In this document: positions 44,267 to 53,241 of the stretch, piece by piece
Layout: every line of letters begins with the position of its first letter
Numbering within the stretch: position 1 is the first letter of the stretch
DNA from: UBA4732 sp002404095
GTDB lineage: Bacteria; Planctomycetota; Planctomycetia; Gemmatales; Gemmataceae
Length of the DNA stretch: 64,000 bases
Assembly: GCA_036783645.1 (NCBI GenBank)
Contig: DAIPWT010000002.1
Coordinates: forward strand, 1 to 64,000
Direction: 5' to 3'
Translations under genes and position numbers: made by a program
The notes under the pieces: model-generated
The model's input: only the letters and a program-made list of their open reading frames with translations
Database searches by the model: none
Told to the model about the DNA's origin: nothing

Positions 44267-46318
44267 ATGCGAATCTCAAGTTTCTTACCGCCCTTGAAGG
44301 CTTGGCGGCGTGGCGCGCTTTCGGCTAAGTGCGGCCCGGTGCGGCGACCCCGATTGATACTGGAGCTGCTGGAAGAGCGAAATTTGTTGAGCGGCACGGT
44401 TGGCCTAGCCGCTACCCCGCTCAGTTTGCAGTCAATCCCCGGCTTTTACCCTACCCAGCAGCAATTGGTCGAACCGAACGGCGACATCGTGGAAATAGGG
44501 GAAGTCGGGGTACCTGGCACACCCTTGGCGGAGTTCGCGGTCGCCCGCTTCCACTCTGATGGCAGCATTGATACAAGCTTCGGAAACAGCGGGATAGCTG
44601 AAACGCGCCTGAGTAATGGGTCGGACCAGGCTCTTTATGCCCTCGTTCAGCCGGACGGTAAAATTCTTGTAGCTGGGGTGGAAATACCTCAAGCATCTGG
44701 ACCTGGCGCTGGTGGATCCAACAACGGCGTCATCCAGGTCCAGCCGTACTTGGCTCTCTCGCCAAGTCACGTCGTCTATGAACCACCTGCTGGATACAAC
44801 CCCGGCTACGGCTCTGGGAGCTTCTCTTTGGTGCGTTTCAATGCGGACGGGAGTCTCGATACCTCATTCGGTAATGGCGGCAGGCTCATCACTGCCATTT
44901 CCGTCTCGGATCCCGGTTCTCAAAATGTGGTTCTACAGCCCGACGGCAAAATTCTTGTGGCCGGCGTAGTTGATACCGTTCAGATGCCAGTCCAGGCGCC
45001 GGACGGATCGGCTTATCGATTCACAATCACGCGCACCGGGGTGGTACGTTACAACGCGGACGGAAGTCTCGACCAGTCCTTCGGCACCGGGGGAGAGGTA
45101 ATCTTCTCATTTGGGGATCCTGGCGCTGTCGCCAACTCCGTTGCAATACAGCCTGATGGCAAACTTGTCGTCGTAGGCAGTTCGACAGAAACAACGCAAT
45201 CCACCTCTACTACTCAAATCGCCTCGTTTTTTACCGTCGCGCGCTACAACCAGGACGGCAGCCTCGACACGACCTTCGCCCAGGGCGGCGTCTCCAACCT
45301 CAATTTTCCTGGAGATTTTCTCGATCAGGAACACGCAGACGGAGTGACGATTCAAGCTGACGGCAAGATACTGGTTACAGGCTCCGCGAACTCTTATTTA
45401 CAAGAGCCGGGGTTCGTCGCTATCTCGGCAAATCTTCTATATACCACCGGCCCCGTCACGATTCAGTACAACCCGGACGGCACGTTGGACGCCAGCTTCG
45501 GCGTCGGCGGAATACTGTTCGGCCCCTTAACGCCGCCTCGTGGCGCCGTTTCGCAGCCAGCCAGCCCGAACGGCCCACCCGCCGCGCCGTCGGCCGCAAC
45601 GCCCGTTTCGGCGCCGCAAGCCGCTGACGCCGGTTCCGCTCAAGACTCAACCGCGCCTCCAGCGACGGTGGTAGTCAGCGCAACGCCTTCCGCGGCCGCG
45701 CCGGGCGCCACGCCGACCGACCCAATGATTCTGTCGTTTTTGCAGAATACGTCAGTAGTATCGGCCCTGCCGTTGCCCGGCCCTATCCAGAACGCCCCTG
45801 TTGGCGTCGTCGGCGGGACCGAATCGCCGACCGCGGTTTCCGCCCCCGTGCCCACGGCTACCGGCGACCCCTTCGCTACACGGATTTCCGGGGGCGGCGG
45901 GTCGCAGATCCCTGGGGACGGGTCAACGGACCCGTTTGCCTTTCCGACGACGCAAGGTTTGGCGCCGGACGCCGCCTTCGATACGGCCGGCGAACCCACT
46001 TTACCGCCGAACGACGGCTCCCTCGCGCCGCATGCCGTCCTGGATATCGTGTTCACGCTGATGCCGTTCGCCGACGATAGTTTCCAGGCGGCGGAGCCGC
46101 GCTTCGTCCTGGCGAAATCGGCTCGCGTTGCGTCTGCACTGCCGTCGGTTGTGGCTACGGCGACCAACGCCGTTGACACGCCGCAATCCCTGAAACTGCC
46201 AGGGTCGGTGAGCCTTGGGCTATTTGGGATCGGGTTGATAGGCGCGGGCGTCGTACTGCGGCGTAAGAAACGACAACCCCTCTGGCTGGTCGTCACGCCG
46301 GCGAGCCGGGGGCGTTAA
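44267..46318 (+). CDS. surface protein of delta-60 repeats with LEPR-like motif and C-terminal anchor
   Basis: About 683 residues. The N-terminus RRPRLILELLEERNLLSGT is the LEPR-like motif. Residues about 70-430 have five or six delta-60 repeats (DGSLDTSFGNGGRLITAI...QPDGKILVAG), which form a beta-propeller-like fold. A Pro/Ala/Ser-rich region follows. The end, LGLFGIGLIGAGVVLRRKKR, is a hydrophobic helix with a basic cap like a PEP-CTERM or sortase signal but without PEP/LPxTG. GAGGG lies about 8 bases before the ATG at 44267. Function: cell surface, likely structural or binding; no enzyme motif. Confidence 0.85.
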   Translation: MRISSFLPPLKAWRRGALSAKCGPVRRPRLILELLEERNLLSGTVGLAATPLSLQSIPGFYPTQQQLVEPNGDIVEIGEVGVPGTPLAEFAVARFHSDGSIDTSFGNSGIAETRLSNGSDQALYALVQPDGKILVAGVEIPQASGPGAGGSNNGVIQVQPYLALSPSHVVYEPPAGYNPGYGSGSFSLVRFNADGSLDTSFGNGGRLITAISVSDPGSQNVVLQPDGKILVAGVVDTVQMPVQAPDGSAYRFTITRTGVVRYNADGSLDQSFGTGGEVIFSFGDPGAVANSVAIQPDGKLVVVGSSTETTQSTSTTQIASFFTVARYNQDGSLDTTFAQGGVSNLNFPGDFLDQEHADGVTIQADGKILVTGSANSYLQEPGFVAISANLLYTTGPVTIQYNPDGTLDASFGVGGILFGPLTPPRGAVSQPASPNGPPAAPSAATPVSAPQAADAGSAQDSTAPPATVVVSATPSAAAPGATPTDPMILSFLQNTSVVSALPLPGPIQNAPVGVVGGTESPTAVSAPVPTATGDPFATRISGGGGSQIPGDGSTDPFAFPTTQGLAPDAAFDTAGEPTLPPNDGSLAPHAVLDIVFTLMPFADDSFQAAEPRFVLAKSARVASALPSVVATATNAVDTPQSLKLPGSVSLGLFGIGLIGAGVVLRRKKRQPLWLVVTPASRGR

Positions 46319-46340
46319 CCTCGTACATTTCCCCTTTCAG

Positions 46341-46433
46341 ACGTGGCGAGCCGGGTGCGTAAGCGACCGGAGTATGGTGTCAGCGATTGCACCTTTCCTT
46401 CGGTCGCTTACGCTCCCGGCTCGCCTTTCACGT
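46341..46433. repeat. Palindromic element ggcgagccgggtgcgtaagc type
   Basis: Arms about 46341-46369 and 46401-46433 pair with one bulge (gcgagccggg...cccggctcgc; gcgtaagcgaccg...cggtcgcttacgc). Lies between convergent genes and contains the ilvD stop codon at 46428-46430. Its arms resemble the ends of 19451-19600. Confidence 0.85.
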
Positions 46434-48110
46434 CGTGACCGCCCCTTCCGATGCCGAGCGCACGGTACGCGCGAACTTGGCCAGCACACCGCCCTTCGCC
46501 CGGATCGCCGGCGCCGTCCAACCTACTTTCCGCTTCGCCAGTTCGGCGTCACTCAGGTCCACGGACACCACCTTCTTTTCGGCGTCGATGGTCACGCGGT
46601 CGCCATCGCGCAGGAAGGCGATGGGTCCGCCCACCCACGCCTCCGGGGAAATGTGGCCCACCACCAGGCCGTGTGTGCCGCCGGAGAAGCGGCCGTCCGT
46701 AATGAGGCCGATGCTTTCGCCCAAGCCTTGACCCGATAAAGCCGCCGTCACGGATAGCATTTCGCGCATACCCGGCCCGCCTACCGGACCTTCGCCGCGA
46801 ATCACCACCACGTCGCCGGCTTTGATTTCGCGCTTTTGGATCGCCTCGAAACACACCTCCTCGCCGTCGAAGACGCGCGCCGGGCCGGTGATGCGCGTCG
46901 TCTTTAGCCCCGCCACCTTGGCCACCGCGCCGTCTGGCGCTAGATTGCCGTGAAGGATCACGAGATGGCCGGTGCCGTGCAGCGGCCGGTTCAGCGGTCG
47001 TACCACGTCCTGCTTGCGTTTGAAAATGCTCTCCACATCCCCAAGGTTTTCGGCCAGCGTCGCCCCTGTGACCGTCATGCAGTCGCCGTGCAACATGCCG
47101 GCGTCGAGGAGGCCGCGCAACACCGCCGCCGAGCCACCGGCGCGGTGCAGGTCGTTCATCACAAATCGTCCGCCCGGTTTGAGGTCCGCCAAGTGCGGCA
47201 CTTTGGAACCAAGGCGGTCGAAGTCGGCCAACGTCCACTCGACGCCGGCTTCGTGGGCAATGGCTTTCAGATGCAGCACCGCGTTGGTCGAGCCGCCCAG
47301 CGCCAGCACCATCGTGTAGGCGTTTTCCAGCGATTTGCGCGTGATAATATCGCGCGGACGGATGTTTTTCTCGATGAGATTGATGAGCGCTCGGCCAGCG
47401 AGGAACGACTCGCGCTCCTTGGCGGCCGACACCGCTGGCAGGCTGGCGTCGTAGGGCAGCGACATGCCCATCGCCTCAATGGCCGAACTCATGGTGTTGG
47501 CCGTGTACATGCCGCCGCAGGAGCCTGCCCCCGGACACGCCTCGCACTCGATCTTGTGAACGGTCTTGTCGTCGCACTTGCCGGCCTGTCGGCGACCAAC
47601 CGCCTCGAAAATGGAGACAATGTCTACGTCCTCGCCGTCCGGCCCGAGGCCGGGAAGGATGCTGCCGCCGTAAACGAAGATACTTGGGATATTGAGACGG
47701 GCCATTGCCATGACGCAGCCGGGCATGTTCTTATCGCAACCGCCGAAGGCGAGCAGGCCGTCGTGGTTCATGCCGCCGGCCACGACTTCGAGGCTGTCGG
47801 CGATGACCTCGCGCGAGACGAGGCTGTAGCGCATCCCCTGATGACCCATCATGATGCCGTCCGAAGCGGTGGGCGCGCCGAAGATCTGGGGTACGCCGCC
47901 GGCCGCGAAAACGCCTTCGCAACCCTTGCGGGCGAGGCGGTCGAGGTGGGCGTTGCAGGGCGTAATTTCGCTAAAAAGGGAAGCGACGCCGATGATGGGT
48001 TTGCCGAAATCGTCATCTTGAAAGCCGACTCCCCGGAGCATGGCGCGATTGGGAGCGCGGCCGGGGCCTTCGGTGGTGAGACGGCTGGTCGGGTTGCTTT
48101 CGGACGGCAT
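46428..48110 (-). CDS. ilvD: dihydroxy-acid dehydratase
   Basis: 560 residues, normal length. Removes water from 2,3-dihydroxy-isovalerate and -methylvalerate in Val/Ile (and Leu) synthesis. Fe-S ligands are in LAFGGCDKNMPGC and ECEACPGAGSCGGMYTANTM. Other signatures are GVASLFSEITPCNAHLDRLA, GGSTNAVLHLKAIAHEAGV, RAGGSAAVLRGLLDAGMLHG and the C-terminal LITDGRFSGGTHGLVVGHIS. GAGGAA lies about 7 bases before the ATG at 48110; a TTG 5 codons earlier also lies in frame. The stop is inside a palindromic repeat. No other ilv gene is adjacent. Confidence 0.97.
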   Translation of the reverse strand: MPSESNPTSRLTTEGPGRAPNRAMLRGVGFQDDDFGKPIIGVASLFSEITPCNAHLDRLARKGCEGVFAAGGVPQIFGAPTASDGIMMGHQGMRYSLVSREVIADSLEVVAGGMNHDGLLAFGGCDKNMPGCVMAMARLNIPSIFVYGGSILPGLGPDGEDVDIVSIFEAVGRRQAGKCDDKTVHKIECEACPGAGSCGGMYTANTMSSAIEAMGMSLPYDASLPAVSAAKERESFLAGRALINLIEKNIRPRDIITRKSLENAYTMVLALGGSTNAVLHLKAIAHEAGVEWTLADFDRLGSKVPHLADLKPGGRFVMNDLHRAGGSAAVLRGLLDAGMLHGDCMTVTGATLAENLGDVESIFKRKQDVVRPLNRPLHGTGHLVILHGNLAPDGAVAKVAGLKTTRITGPARVFDGEEVCFEAIQKREIKAGDVVVIRGEGPVGGPGMREMLSVTAALSGQGLGESIGLITDGRFSGGTHGLVVGHISPEAWVGGPIAFLRDGDRVTIDAEKKVVSVDLSDAELAKRKVGWTAPAIRAKGGVLAKFARTVRSASEGAVTT

Positions 48111-48234
48111 GGCGGAATTCCTCAAGTCGGTGTGGTGGTTCCGTCACTGTAGGGGCGGCGCGGGCCGACGGCAATCGGTCGCAGCTTGCGGGGGTGTGCG
48201 TCGCCGTGTTACGATGCACTATAAGGAGGGAATG

Positions 48235-48465
48235 ATGACTATCGAACTCACCGACGATCAGCGGCAGGCTCTTGACGCCCAGCCGGACGAACCCGTTCAA
48301 GTCGTTGACCCGCGCACTCAGCAGGAATATGTACTTCTGCGGGCCGATTTGTATGCGCGTTTAAAGGGATTTCTAGGAGAGGAACAAGAGAACGCTCAAC
48401 AGAAAACGTGGCTGGAAGCCGCGACCAAGGCGCGGAGAGCTTGGGTCCAGGACAACCCTTACTAA
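48235..48465 (+). CDS. antitoxin-like small protein
   Basis: 76 residues: MTIELTDDQRQALDAQPDEP, VQVVDPRTQQEYVLLRADLY, then a charged helical tail. I associate this family (MTIELTxEQ..L....EPVxVVDPxTxxxYVLLR) with planctomycetes and with toxin-antitoxin-like pairs. AAGGAGG lies 5 bases before the ATG at 48235; the frame is open 65 codons upstream, antisense to ilvD. A broken PemK-like reading frame starts 2 bases after its stop, which fits an antitoxin whose toxin has decayed. It could also be a free-standing regulator. Confidence 0.7.
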   Translation: MTIELTDDQRQALDAQPDEPVQVVDPRTQQEYVLLRADLYARLKGFLGEEQENAQQKTWLEAATKARRAWVQDNPY

Positions 48466-48466
48466 C

Positions 48467-48583
48467 ATGATCCATCCCGGTGAACTCTACATGGCGGACT
48501 TCGACCAGACGCACCCTTGCCCTGCGAGCCGGTGTAACGGAACGTCCGGATCACCAAACGGCAATCCTTTCCTCCCTACATAA
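48467..48583 (+). pseudogene. PemK/MazF-like toxin, truncated
   Basis: The frame begins MIHPGELYMADFDQTH, close to the conserved beginning of PemK/MazF endoribonuclease toxins (xPGxxYxADxD). It should then continue with GRRPVVVVSR, but reads PCPASRCNGTSGSP and stops after 38 residues. All later toxin residues are missing. It follows the antitoxin-like gene immediately. The identification rests on about 15 residues, so confidence is limited. Confidence 0.45.
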
Positions 48584-48602
48584 ACATGGGATCGACACGC
48601 TG

Positions 48603-49469
48603 CTACCAATCCCGCACGTTCGCCATCGGAGCCGGCGCCTTCGACCGCCGATGCACTTTGTAATCTTCCTCAATGCGTAGCGACGCCAACTCCAGATGCC
48701 GCGCCGCGTCCTCAGCTGACAGCGGCGGCAAGTCGGCGCGATCCGGCACCGGCGGCAGGTTGCCCGAACCAGGCTGCGGCGGTGCGTCTGTCTCGGCCGG
48801 CATTGTTCCCTTCTCCAGCTTGGTCGGGTCGCCGCTCTTGTCTGGCTTGCCCACGCCGGTGGACGGGTCGTGCGTCGGATTCTTCCGCGCGCCCGGCGTC
48901 TCTCGCGGCGTGGTCTGCGGCTTGGGCGGGACATCTCCTGCCGACTCGTCCTTGCTATGAGCCGCTGACGGCGGCGGGATTTGCAGAAGCAATAGCCGTG
49001 CTCGCTCCAGGTTGTGCTGGGCGTCGTCCGTCAGCTCCTCATCGACATTCGTTTCCGCCAGGCATTGCTGGTACGACTCCACGGCCGCCTTCAGGGCTTC
49101 GACGTCCCGGTCGCCCGCCCGTAGCATGAGTGCATTGCCGAGGCCGTACAATCCTCGCGCTCGCCGTGGGTCGCGCGGTTTGATGCAGCAGCGATACGAC
49201 TGTTCCGCTTCCCGCGCCAACCGCACACGGTTGGCGTCCGACGCCAGGGCCAGACGATATTGTGCCGCCGCCAAGTCGAACGCGACAAGTCCCGGATCGG
49301 TCGTGCGATCTCCGGCTTGCTCATACAGCGCCGCCGCCGTGGTGTAGTCGCCACGCCCATAGGCGGCGTCTCCCTGTCGCAACAGCGTCTGCCAATCCGG
49401 CGGCGATGCGGCCGACACACACGACGACGTGATCAGGATGAAGGCGATCCGTATTAGGCGTATTTTCAC
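48603..49469 (-). CDS. TPR protein of Bat-type operon (BatE/BatC-like)
   Basis: 288 residues with a signal peptide (RLIRIAFILITSSCVSAASP). TPR-like helices follow at about 25-165 (RQGDAAYGRGDYTTAAALYE; GLYGLGNALMLRAGDRDVEA; AVESYQQCLAETN), then a long Pro/Lys/Asp-rich linker and a short C-terminal helix (EDAARHLELASLRIEEDYKV). The GTG at 49469 overlaps the VWA gene stop (GTGA) and follows GAGGG by 6 bases. In known Bat (aerotolerance) operons the TPR partner stands after two VWA proteins exactly like this. The protein probably acts at the periplasmic side of the VWA complex. Confidence 0.82.
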   Translation of the reverse strand: MKIRLIRIAFILITSSCVSAASPPDWQTLLRQGDAAYGRGDYTTAAALYEQAGDRTTDPGLVAFDLAAAQYRLALASDANRVRLAREAEQSYRCCIKPRDPRRARGLYGLGNALMLRAGDRDVEALKAAVESYQQCLAETNVDEELTDDAQHNLERARLLLLQIPPPSAAHSKDESAGDVPPKPQTTPRETPGARKNPTHDPSTGVGKPDKSGDPTKLEKGTMPAETDAPPQPGSGNLPPVPDRADLPPLSAEDAARHLELASLRIEEDYKVHRRSKAPAPMANVRDW

Positions 49470-50560
49470 GGCGCCCTCGCGGGTATGATGAAAGCGGACG
49501 AGGTGGCACTTACGGTGGTCGCGACGGCGCCGCGGCGACGGTCGCCGACCAGCACAGCCAACGCCATAAACAAGAAGCCTGTCGCCAGAAACCACGGGTA
49601 CTGTTGGCCGTACACGGGCAGCGCGTCTTCGGTTTCCTCGCGTTGCGTCTGACCCGCAATGGCGTTGAGGTATACTTGTCCGAGCGCTAATGTCCGCGTA
49701 CGCGCGGAAAAATAGAAGCCGTGCGTCGTTTCGGCGATGTCGCGCAACGGCGTCTCTTCGAGACGGGTGTGCACTTCGTTGCCGTCATGCTTCAACGCTT
49801 CGCCGTCGACGCGGATCACGGATGCGGCATCAGGATCGCCCAGGCCGACGGTGTAAATCGGTACCCCCTGTTCACGCGCCTCGGCCGCTCCTTCGCGCCA
49901 TTCGCCGTCGTGGGCTGGGTCGTCGCCATCGGACAGCAGCAGGATGTCGCGGGCGCCGTGGAACTCGGGGCGTGGGTCATGCGCCAACACCGCGGCATGA
50001 AGGGCGGCGCCGATGCGCGTGCCCGAGACGGCGCCGGCGCCGGGTTCAAGTTCTGGGTCTGGCGCGTCCGCATCCACCGCCTCGACCGCATCACGAAAGT
50101 GATCGTAGTCATGGGTCAGAGGGCATACCAGCTTGGCCCGGCCCCCGAACACTACGAGGGCCAGCCGATGGCCGCCGTGTTGCTTTATGGTCTCACCAAG
50201 ATCGAGCAAGGCGGTCTTTGCACGTTGCAGTCGGCTCGGCGTCTCGGCGAACATGCTGCGGCTGCAATCGAGGACGACAACCAGATCGCGGCCCGGCGCC
50301 GCTGACTGCGTATAATCGCGGCCCCATTGCGGCCCGGCCGTCCCCAACACGATCGCAAACAATCCCAGCGTCAGGCACAGGCCGCGCCAGAACCACCCGC
50401 CGCGCGGCGCTTTCACCAAGCCTTGCATACTTGCCGGGTTACCCAGCCGGGCGAACGCCCGCCGCTTCCGCCAGATATTCCAGAGATAGAGCATCCCTAA
50501 TGCCGGCGGTATCGTCAGCAGATAAATAGCCCAGGGTTGTGCGAACCAATGACGTAACAT
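49466..50560 (-). CDS. VWA-domain membrane protein (BatB-like)
   Basis: 364 residues. Two N-terminal helices (PWAIYLLTIPPALGMLYLWN; WRGLCLTLGLFAIVLGTAGP) and one C-terminal helix (WFLATGFLFMALAVLVG) frame a von Willebrand A domain with MIDAS DCSRS (VVVLDCSRSMFAE), then LALVVFGGRAKLVCPLTHDY and ILLLSDGDDPAHDGEWREGA. Metal binding through the MIDAS mediates protein-protein contacts. The ATG at 50560 lies 16 bases after the upstream VWA gene; the frame is open further only as its shadow. Followed by the TPR gene with a 4-base overlap. Confidence 0.88.
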   Translation of the reverse strand: MLRHWFAQPWAIYLLTIPPALGMLYLWNIWRKRRAFARLGNPASMQGLVKAPRGGWFWRGLCLTLGLFAIVLGTAGPQWGRDYTQSAAPGRDLVVVLDCSRSMFAETPSRLQRAKTALLDLGETIKQHGGHRLALVVFGGRAKLVCPLTHDYDHFRDAVEAVDADAPDPELEPGAGAVSGTRIGAALHAAVLAHDPRPEFHGARDILLLSDGDDPAHDGEWREGAAEAREQGVPIYTVGLGDPDAASVIRVDGEALKHDGNEVHTRLEETPLRDIAETTHGFYFSARTRTLALGQVYLNAIAGQTQREETEDALPVYGQQYPWFLATGFLFMALAVLVGDRRRGAVATTVSATSSAFIIPARAP

Positions 50561-50576
50561 CGAGATTAGCGTCCGG

Positions 50577-51632
50577 TCAAGGGAGTCGCCGCCAGAGCGT
50601 GAAGTCCAGACCGATGGCCGCGGTGAACAACAGCAACGCCGCCCCCGCAAACCAAGGGTAGCCTTCATGGTAACGACGATACTGATAACTCTCCACGTCG
50701 GTTCGTTCAAGACGGTCGATGGCCCGGCAGGCGTCGAGCAACTCGGCGGTGTCGCCGGCCCGGTAATACTGACCGTGCGTGATTTTCGCCATGTCCTCCA
50801 ACGTCTCAACAGCGCGCTGACGCACCAGCGGCGAACTGTCGTCGCCTTCCTCAGAGGCGGCGCCAATCCCACCGCCGGCGTCGATGGTGTAGATCGCCAC
50901 GTCCAAGCTGGCCGCAATCTGGGCCGCCTGTCGAGGCGTCCAGTCCGAGCGCGGATTGGGGACGTTGTGTTCGCCGTCCGTCAACAACACGAGGATCTTG
51001 TGGCGCGAGCCGGCGCCCTGGAGCCGGCGTAACCCAAGAGTAACGGCATCGCTAATGTTCGTTTCCGATTCGCCGGGGACGCTGCGCGGCTTCTCGTCGT
51101 CAAGCAGGCGCAACAGCACCGAATGGCTAAGAGTCAAAGGGCATGCCGTCACCGGCCGCGTGGCGAACACGACCAAGCCAATCGCGTCGGTGGGACGGCC
51201 CTGAAATGGACGGGCGTCGCCGCCGTCCGGCGTGGCGTCAGGACCGGCGCCGCCGGCGATGAACAAGCGAAAGACGCGCTTCACGGCGTCGAGCCGGCCG
51301 ATTGAATCGCCATGCCAGTCGAAATCGCGCGTGGCCATGCTGCCGCTGACGTCCACCAACATGACGATGGCCACTCCCTCGGCGTCGATGCGAGTGTGCA
51401 AGTCGGGACTGCGCGGCCCGGCCAGGGCAATCGCCAACAGCACAAAGGCAAGCGTTCGCAGGAGAGCGCCGCCCCAGTGTGCTATGCGCGCTCGGCCAAC
51501 GGGCAGCCTGTACAAGAACCGGCCGACGGGAAAGCGGAGGGCCGTACGTTTGCCAACCAGCAGGCGCCACACTAGCAGCGGAGCTAAGAGCGTGAGCAGC
51601 AAAAAAACGGGATTGGCGAACTGGATGGTCAT
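50577..51632 (-). CDS. VWA-domain membrane protein (BatA-like)
   Basis: 351 residues. N-terminal helices (FANPVFLLLTLLAPLLVWRL; LLRTLAFVLLAIALAGP) match the BatA N-terminal region. The VWA domain has MIDAS DVSGS (VMLVDVSGSMATRDFDW), Thr in SETNISDAVTLGLRRL, and Asp in LVLLTDGEHNVPNP. A C-terminal helix (WFAGAALLLFTAAIGLDFTL) follows. The first ATG at 51632 is chosen; a TTG 4 codons earlier is possible. MoxR ATPase and DUF58 genes, normally upstream, are absent: a 150-bp palindrome and ABC genes lie there. They must be elsewhere or lost. Confidence 0.9.
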   Translation of the reverse strand: MTIQFANPVFLLLTLLAPLLVWRLLVGKRTALRFPVGRFLYRLPVGRARIAHWGGALLRTLAFVLLAIALAGPRSPDLHTRIDAEGVAIVMLVDVSGSMATRDFDWHGDSIGRLDAVKRVFRLFIAGGAGPDATPDGGDARPFQGRPTDAIGLVVFATRPVTACPLTLSHSVLLRLLDDEKPRSVPGESETNISDAVTLGLRRLQGAGSRHKILVLLTDGEHNVPNPRSDWTPRQAAQIAASLDVAIYTIDAGGGIGAASEEGDDSSPLVRQRAVETLEDMAKITHGQYYRAGDTAELLDACRAIDRLERTDVESYQYRRYHEGYPWFAGAALLLFTAAIGLDFTLWRRLP

Positions 51633-51706
51633 TACGGCTAACAAGGTTAAAGATGCACCAAATCCAGTTTAGCAAGAAAGGCGTGAATGCGACAAACGTG
51701 CGCAGC

Positions 51707-51856
51707 CGCACCCCGGACTCACGAGTACGTTCGCCCGGGGCTTTATTACTGTCGCCCGAAGGGGCTTCAATCGCGGAACGCGCTCTTGTCTTGGAGCCCG
51801 GTTTAGGGCGATTGCAATAAAGCCCCGGGCGAACGTACTCGTGAGTCCGGGGTGCG
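51707..51856. repeat. 150-bp element with 41-bp terminal inverted repeats
   Basis: The first 41 bases (cgcaccccggactcacgagt onward) are exactly complementary to the last 41. The 68-base interior also pairs partly (cgcccgaag...). The arm length, exact size and lack of coding capacity resemble a miniature inverted-repeat element. It lies between the Bat operon and the ABC ATPase gene, both on the minus strand. Confidence 0.88.
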
Positions 51857-51882
51857 AAGACCGCCTTCATCTGGAGGCAGGC

Positions 51883-53229
51883 TTACCCCTTCGTCCCTTC
51901 TTCAATCAACCCATCCGCGATAGAGATTTTCTCTGTATCCTCATCGTATACAAATAGATCGCCGAAGCGCGACCAGTGCGAAAACGTCTCGAACATCCGC
52001 TCATAGTTCTCCTGCGGCATGTTCATCACGATCAGTTCCAGCACAAAATCACGGTCGATCTCATAGCGCGGTTGCTTCTTGAGCGCCTCGAATACGTCCT
52101 TGAACAGCCGTAATCTCAGCAGATGTTGCCGCCACAACGATTGCCGATCCTGCGGGCTGGCCGCCACGAACCGCTTGCCGTCCGGCTCTAGCACCACCAT
52201 GCGTTTCGGCGTGTCCACCAGATCCAGCATCTCCGCCGCCTTCACCACGTTGATGACCTGGCCGAATTCGCGGTTCGTGTCGCCGGCGATGCGGTAGACG
52301 TCTTCCTTGCCGCCGCGCGCGTCCAGGTATTCCAGTAGGCCGGAGATCTCGCTCGGCAGCGCCGCCGGCAGCGGCTCGTAAGTCTTCGACGGCGCTTGCG
52401 GCCCGGCCGGCGTCGGCACGTCGGGCATTTCGCTGTGCGTGATGATTTCGTGCAGGTAATCGACCAGGCTGAGTAATTGCTGCGAACGGTAGTCACGCGG
52501 CCGCGGCAGCTTGTTCTCGACCACCGTGCGCACTCGGCCGGGGTTGGCCGCCAATATCACAATGCGGTCGGCCATGTATGCCACTTCGGTAATGTCATGG
52601 CTGACTAAAAGGATCGACGATAGCCGTTGTTTTTGCGCTCCCCAGATGTCCAGCACTTCGGCCCGTAGACTTTCGGCCGTCAGCGCGTCCACATGGCTAA
52701 ACGGCTCGTCCATGAGCAGGATTTCCGGGTCCACCGACAGGCCGCGCGCCATGCCGACGCGCTGCTTCATGCCGCCGGACAATTCGCGTGGATACGCCTC
52801 CTCGAAACCGCTCAGACCGACCATGCGGATCGATCCCTCGGCCCGCCCCTTCAACTCGCCGCCCGGCCGGCCCGCCGCGCGCAACACTGTCTCCACGTTC
52901 TGCTGCACCGTCATCCACGGGTAGAGGGCGAAACTCTGGAAGACGATGGCCACGCCGGGGTTGAGGCCGGGCAGAGGCTGACCGTGGTAGAAAACTTCGC
53001 CGCGCGTCGGCTTGATGAGGCCGGCGATGATGCGCAGGATAGTCGATTTGCCGCACCCGGACGGGCCGAGCAGGGCCACGACCTCGCCGGGTCGGACGGC
53101 GAGAGTAACGTCATCGAGTACGCGCAGTTTCTGGCCGTTGGGCTGAGGAAATTCATGCGAAACGCCCTTCACTTCGCACAGATTAGACGTGCGGAGGCGA
53201 TCCGCGCGGGGTTCCGTCGTCGCAGGCAT
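51883..53229 (-). CDS. ABC transporter ATPase, nitrate/sulfonate type, with C-terminal AAA-associated domain
   Basis: 448 residues. ATPase domain 15-265: Walker A GPSGCGKST, Q-loop FQSFALYPWMTV, signature ELSGGMKQRVGMARGL, Walker B ILLMDEPFSHVDALTAESL and switch His in LVSHDITEV. The first part matches NrtD/SsuB/TauB ATPases. Residues 305-440 (EISGLLEYLDARGGKEDVYR, then FVLELIVMNMPQENYERMFE) are the 'AAA-associated C-terminal' domain also found in planctomycete and archaeal copies, probably a regulatory dimer. It follows the permease by 12 bases. No substrate-binding protein is nearby. Confidence 0.93.
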   Translation of the reverse strand: MPATTEPRADRLRTSNLCEVKGVSHEFPQPNGQKLRVLDDVTLAVRPGEVVALLGPSGCGKSTILRIIAGLIKPTRGEVFYHGQPLPGLNPGVAIVFQSFALYPWMTVQQNVETVLRAAGRPGGELKGRAEGSIRMVGLSGFEEAYPRELSGGMKQRVGMARGLSVDPEILLMDEPFSHVDALTAESLRAEVLDIWGAQKQRLSSILLVSHDITEVAYMADRIVILAANPGRVRTVVENKLPRPRDYRSQQLLSLVDYLHEIITHSEMPDVPTPAGPQAPSKTYEPLPAALPSEISGLLEYLDARGGKEDVYRIAGDTNREFGQVINVVKAAEMLDLVDTPKRMVVLEPDGKRFVAASPQDRQSLWRQHLLRLRLFKDVFEALKKQPRYEIDRDFVLELIVMNMPQENYERMFETFSHWSRFGDLFVYDEDTEKISIADGLIEEGTKG

Positions 53230-53241
53230 CGGTTCAGCCCT

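Noticed and set aside
46950..48152. A 400-codon open frame antisense to ilvD
   Set aside because: It is the mirror of a very well conserved gene in high-GC DNA; no ribosome site and no recognisable domain.
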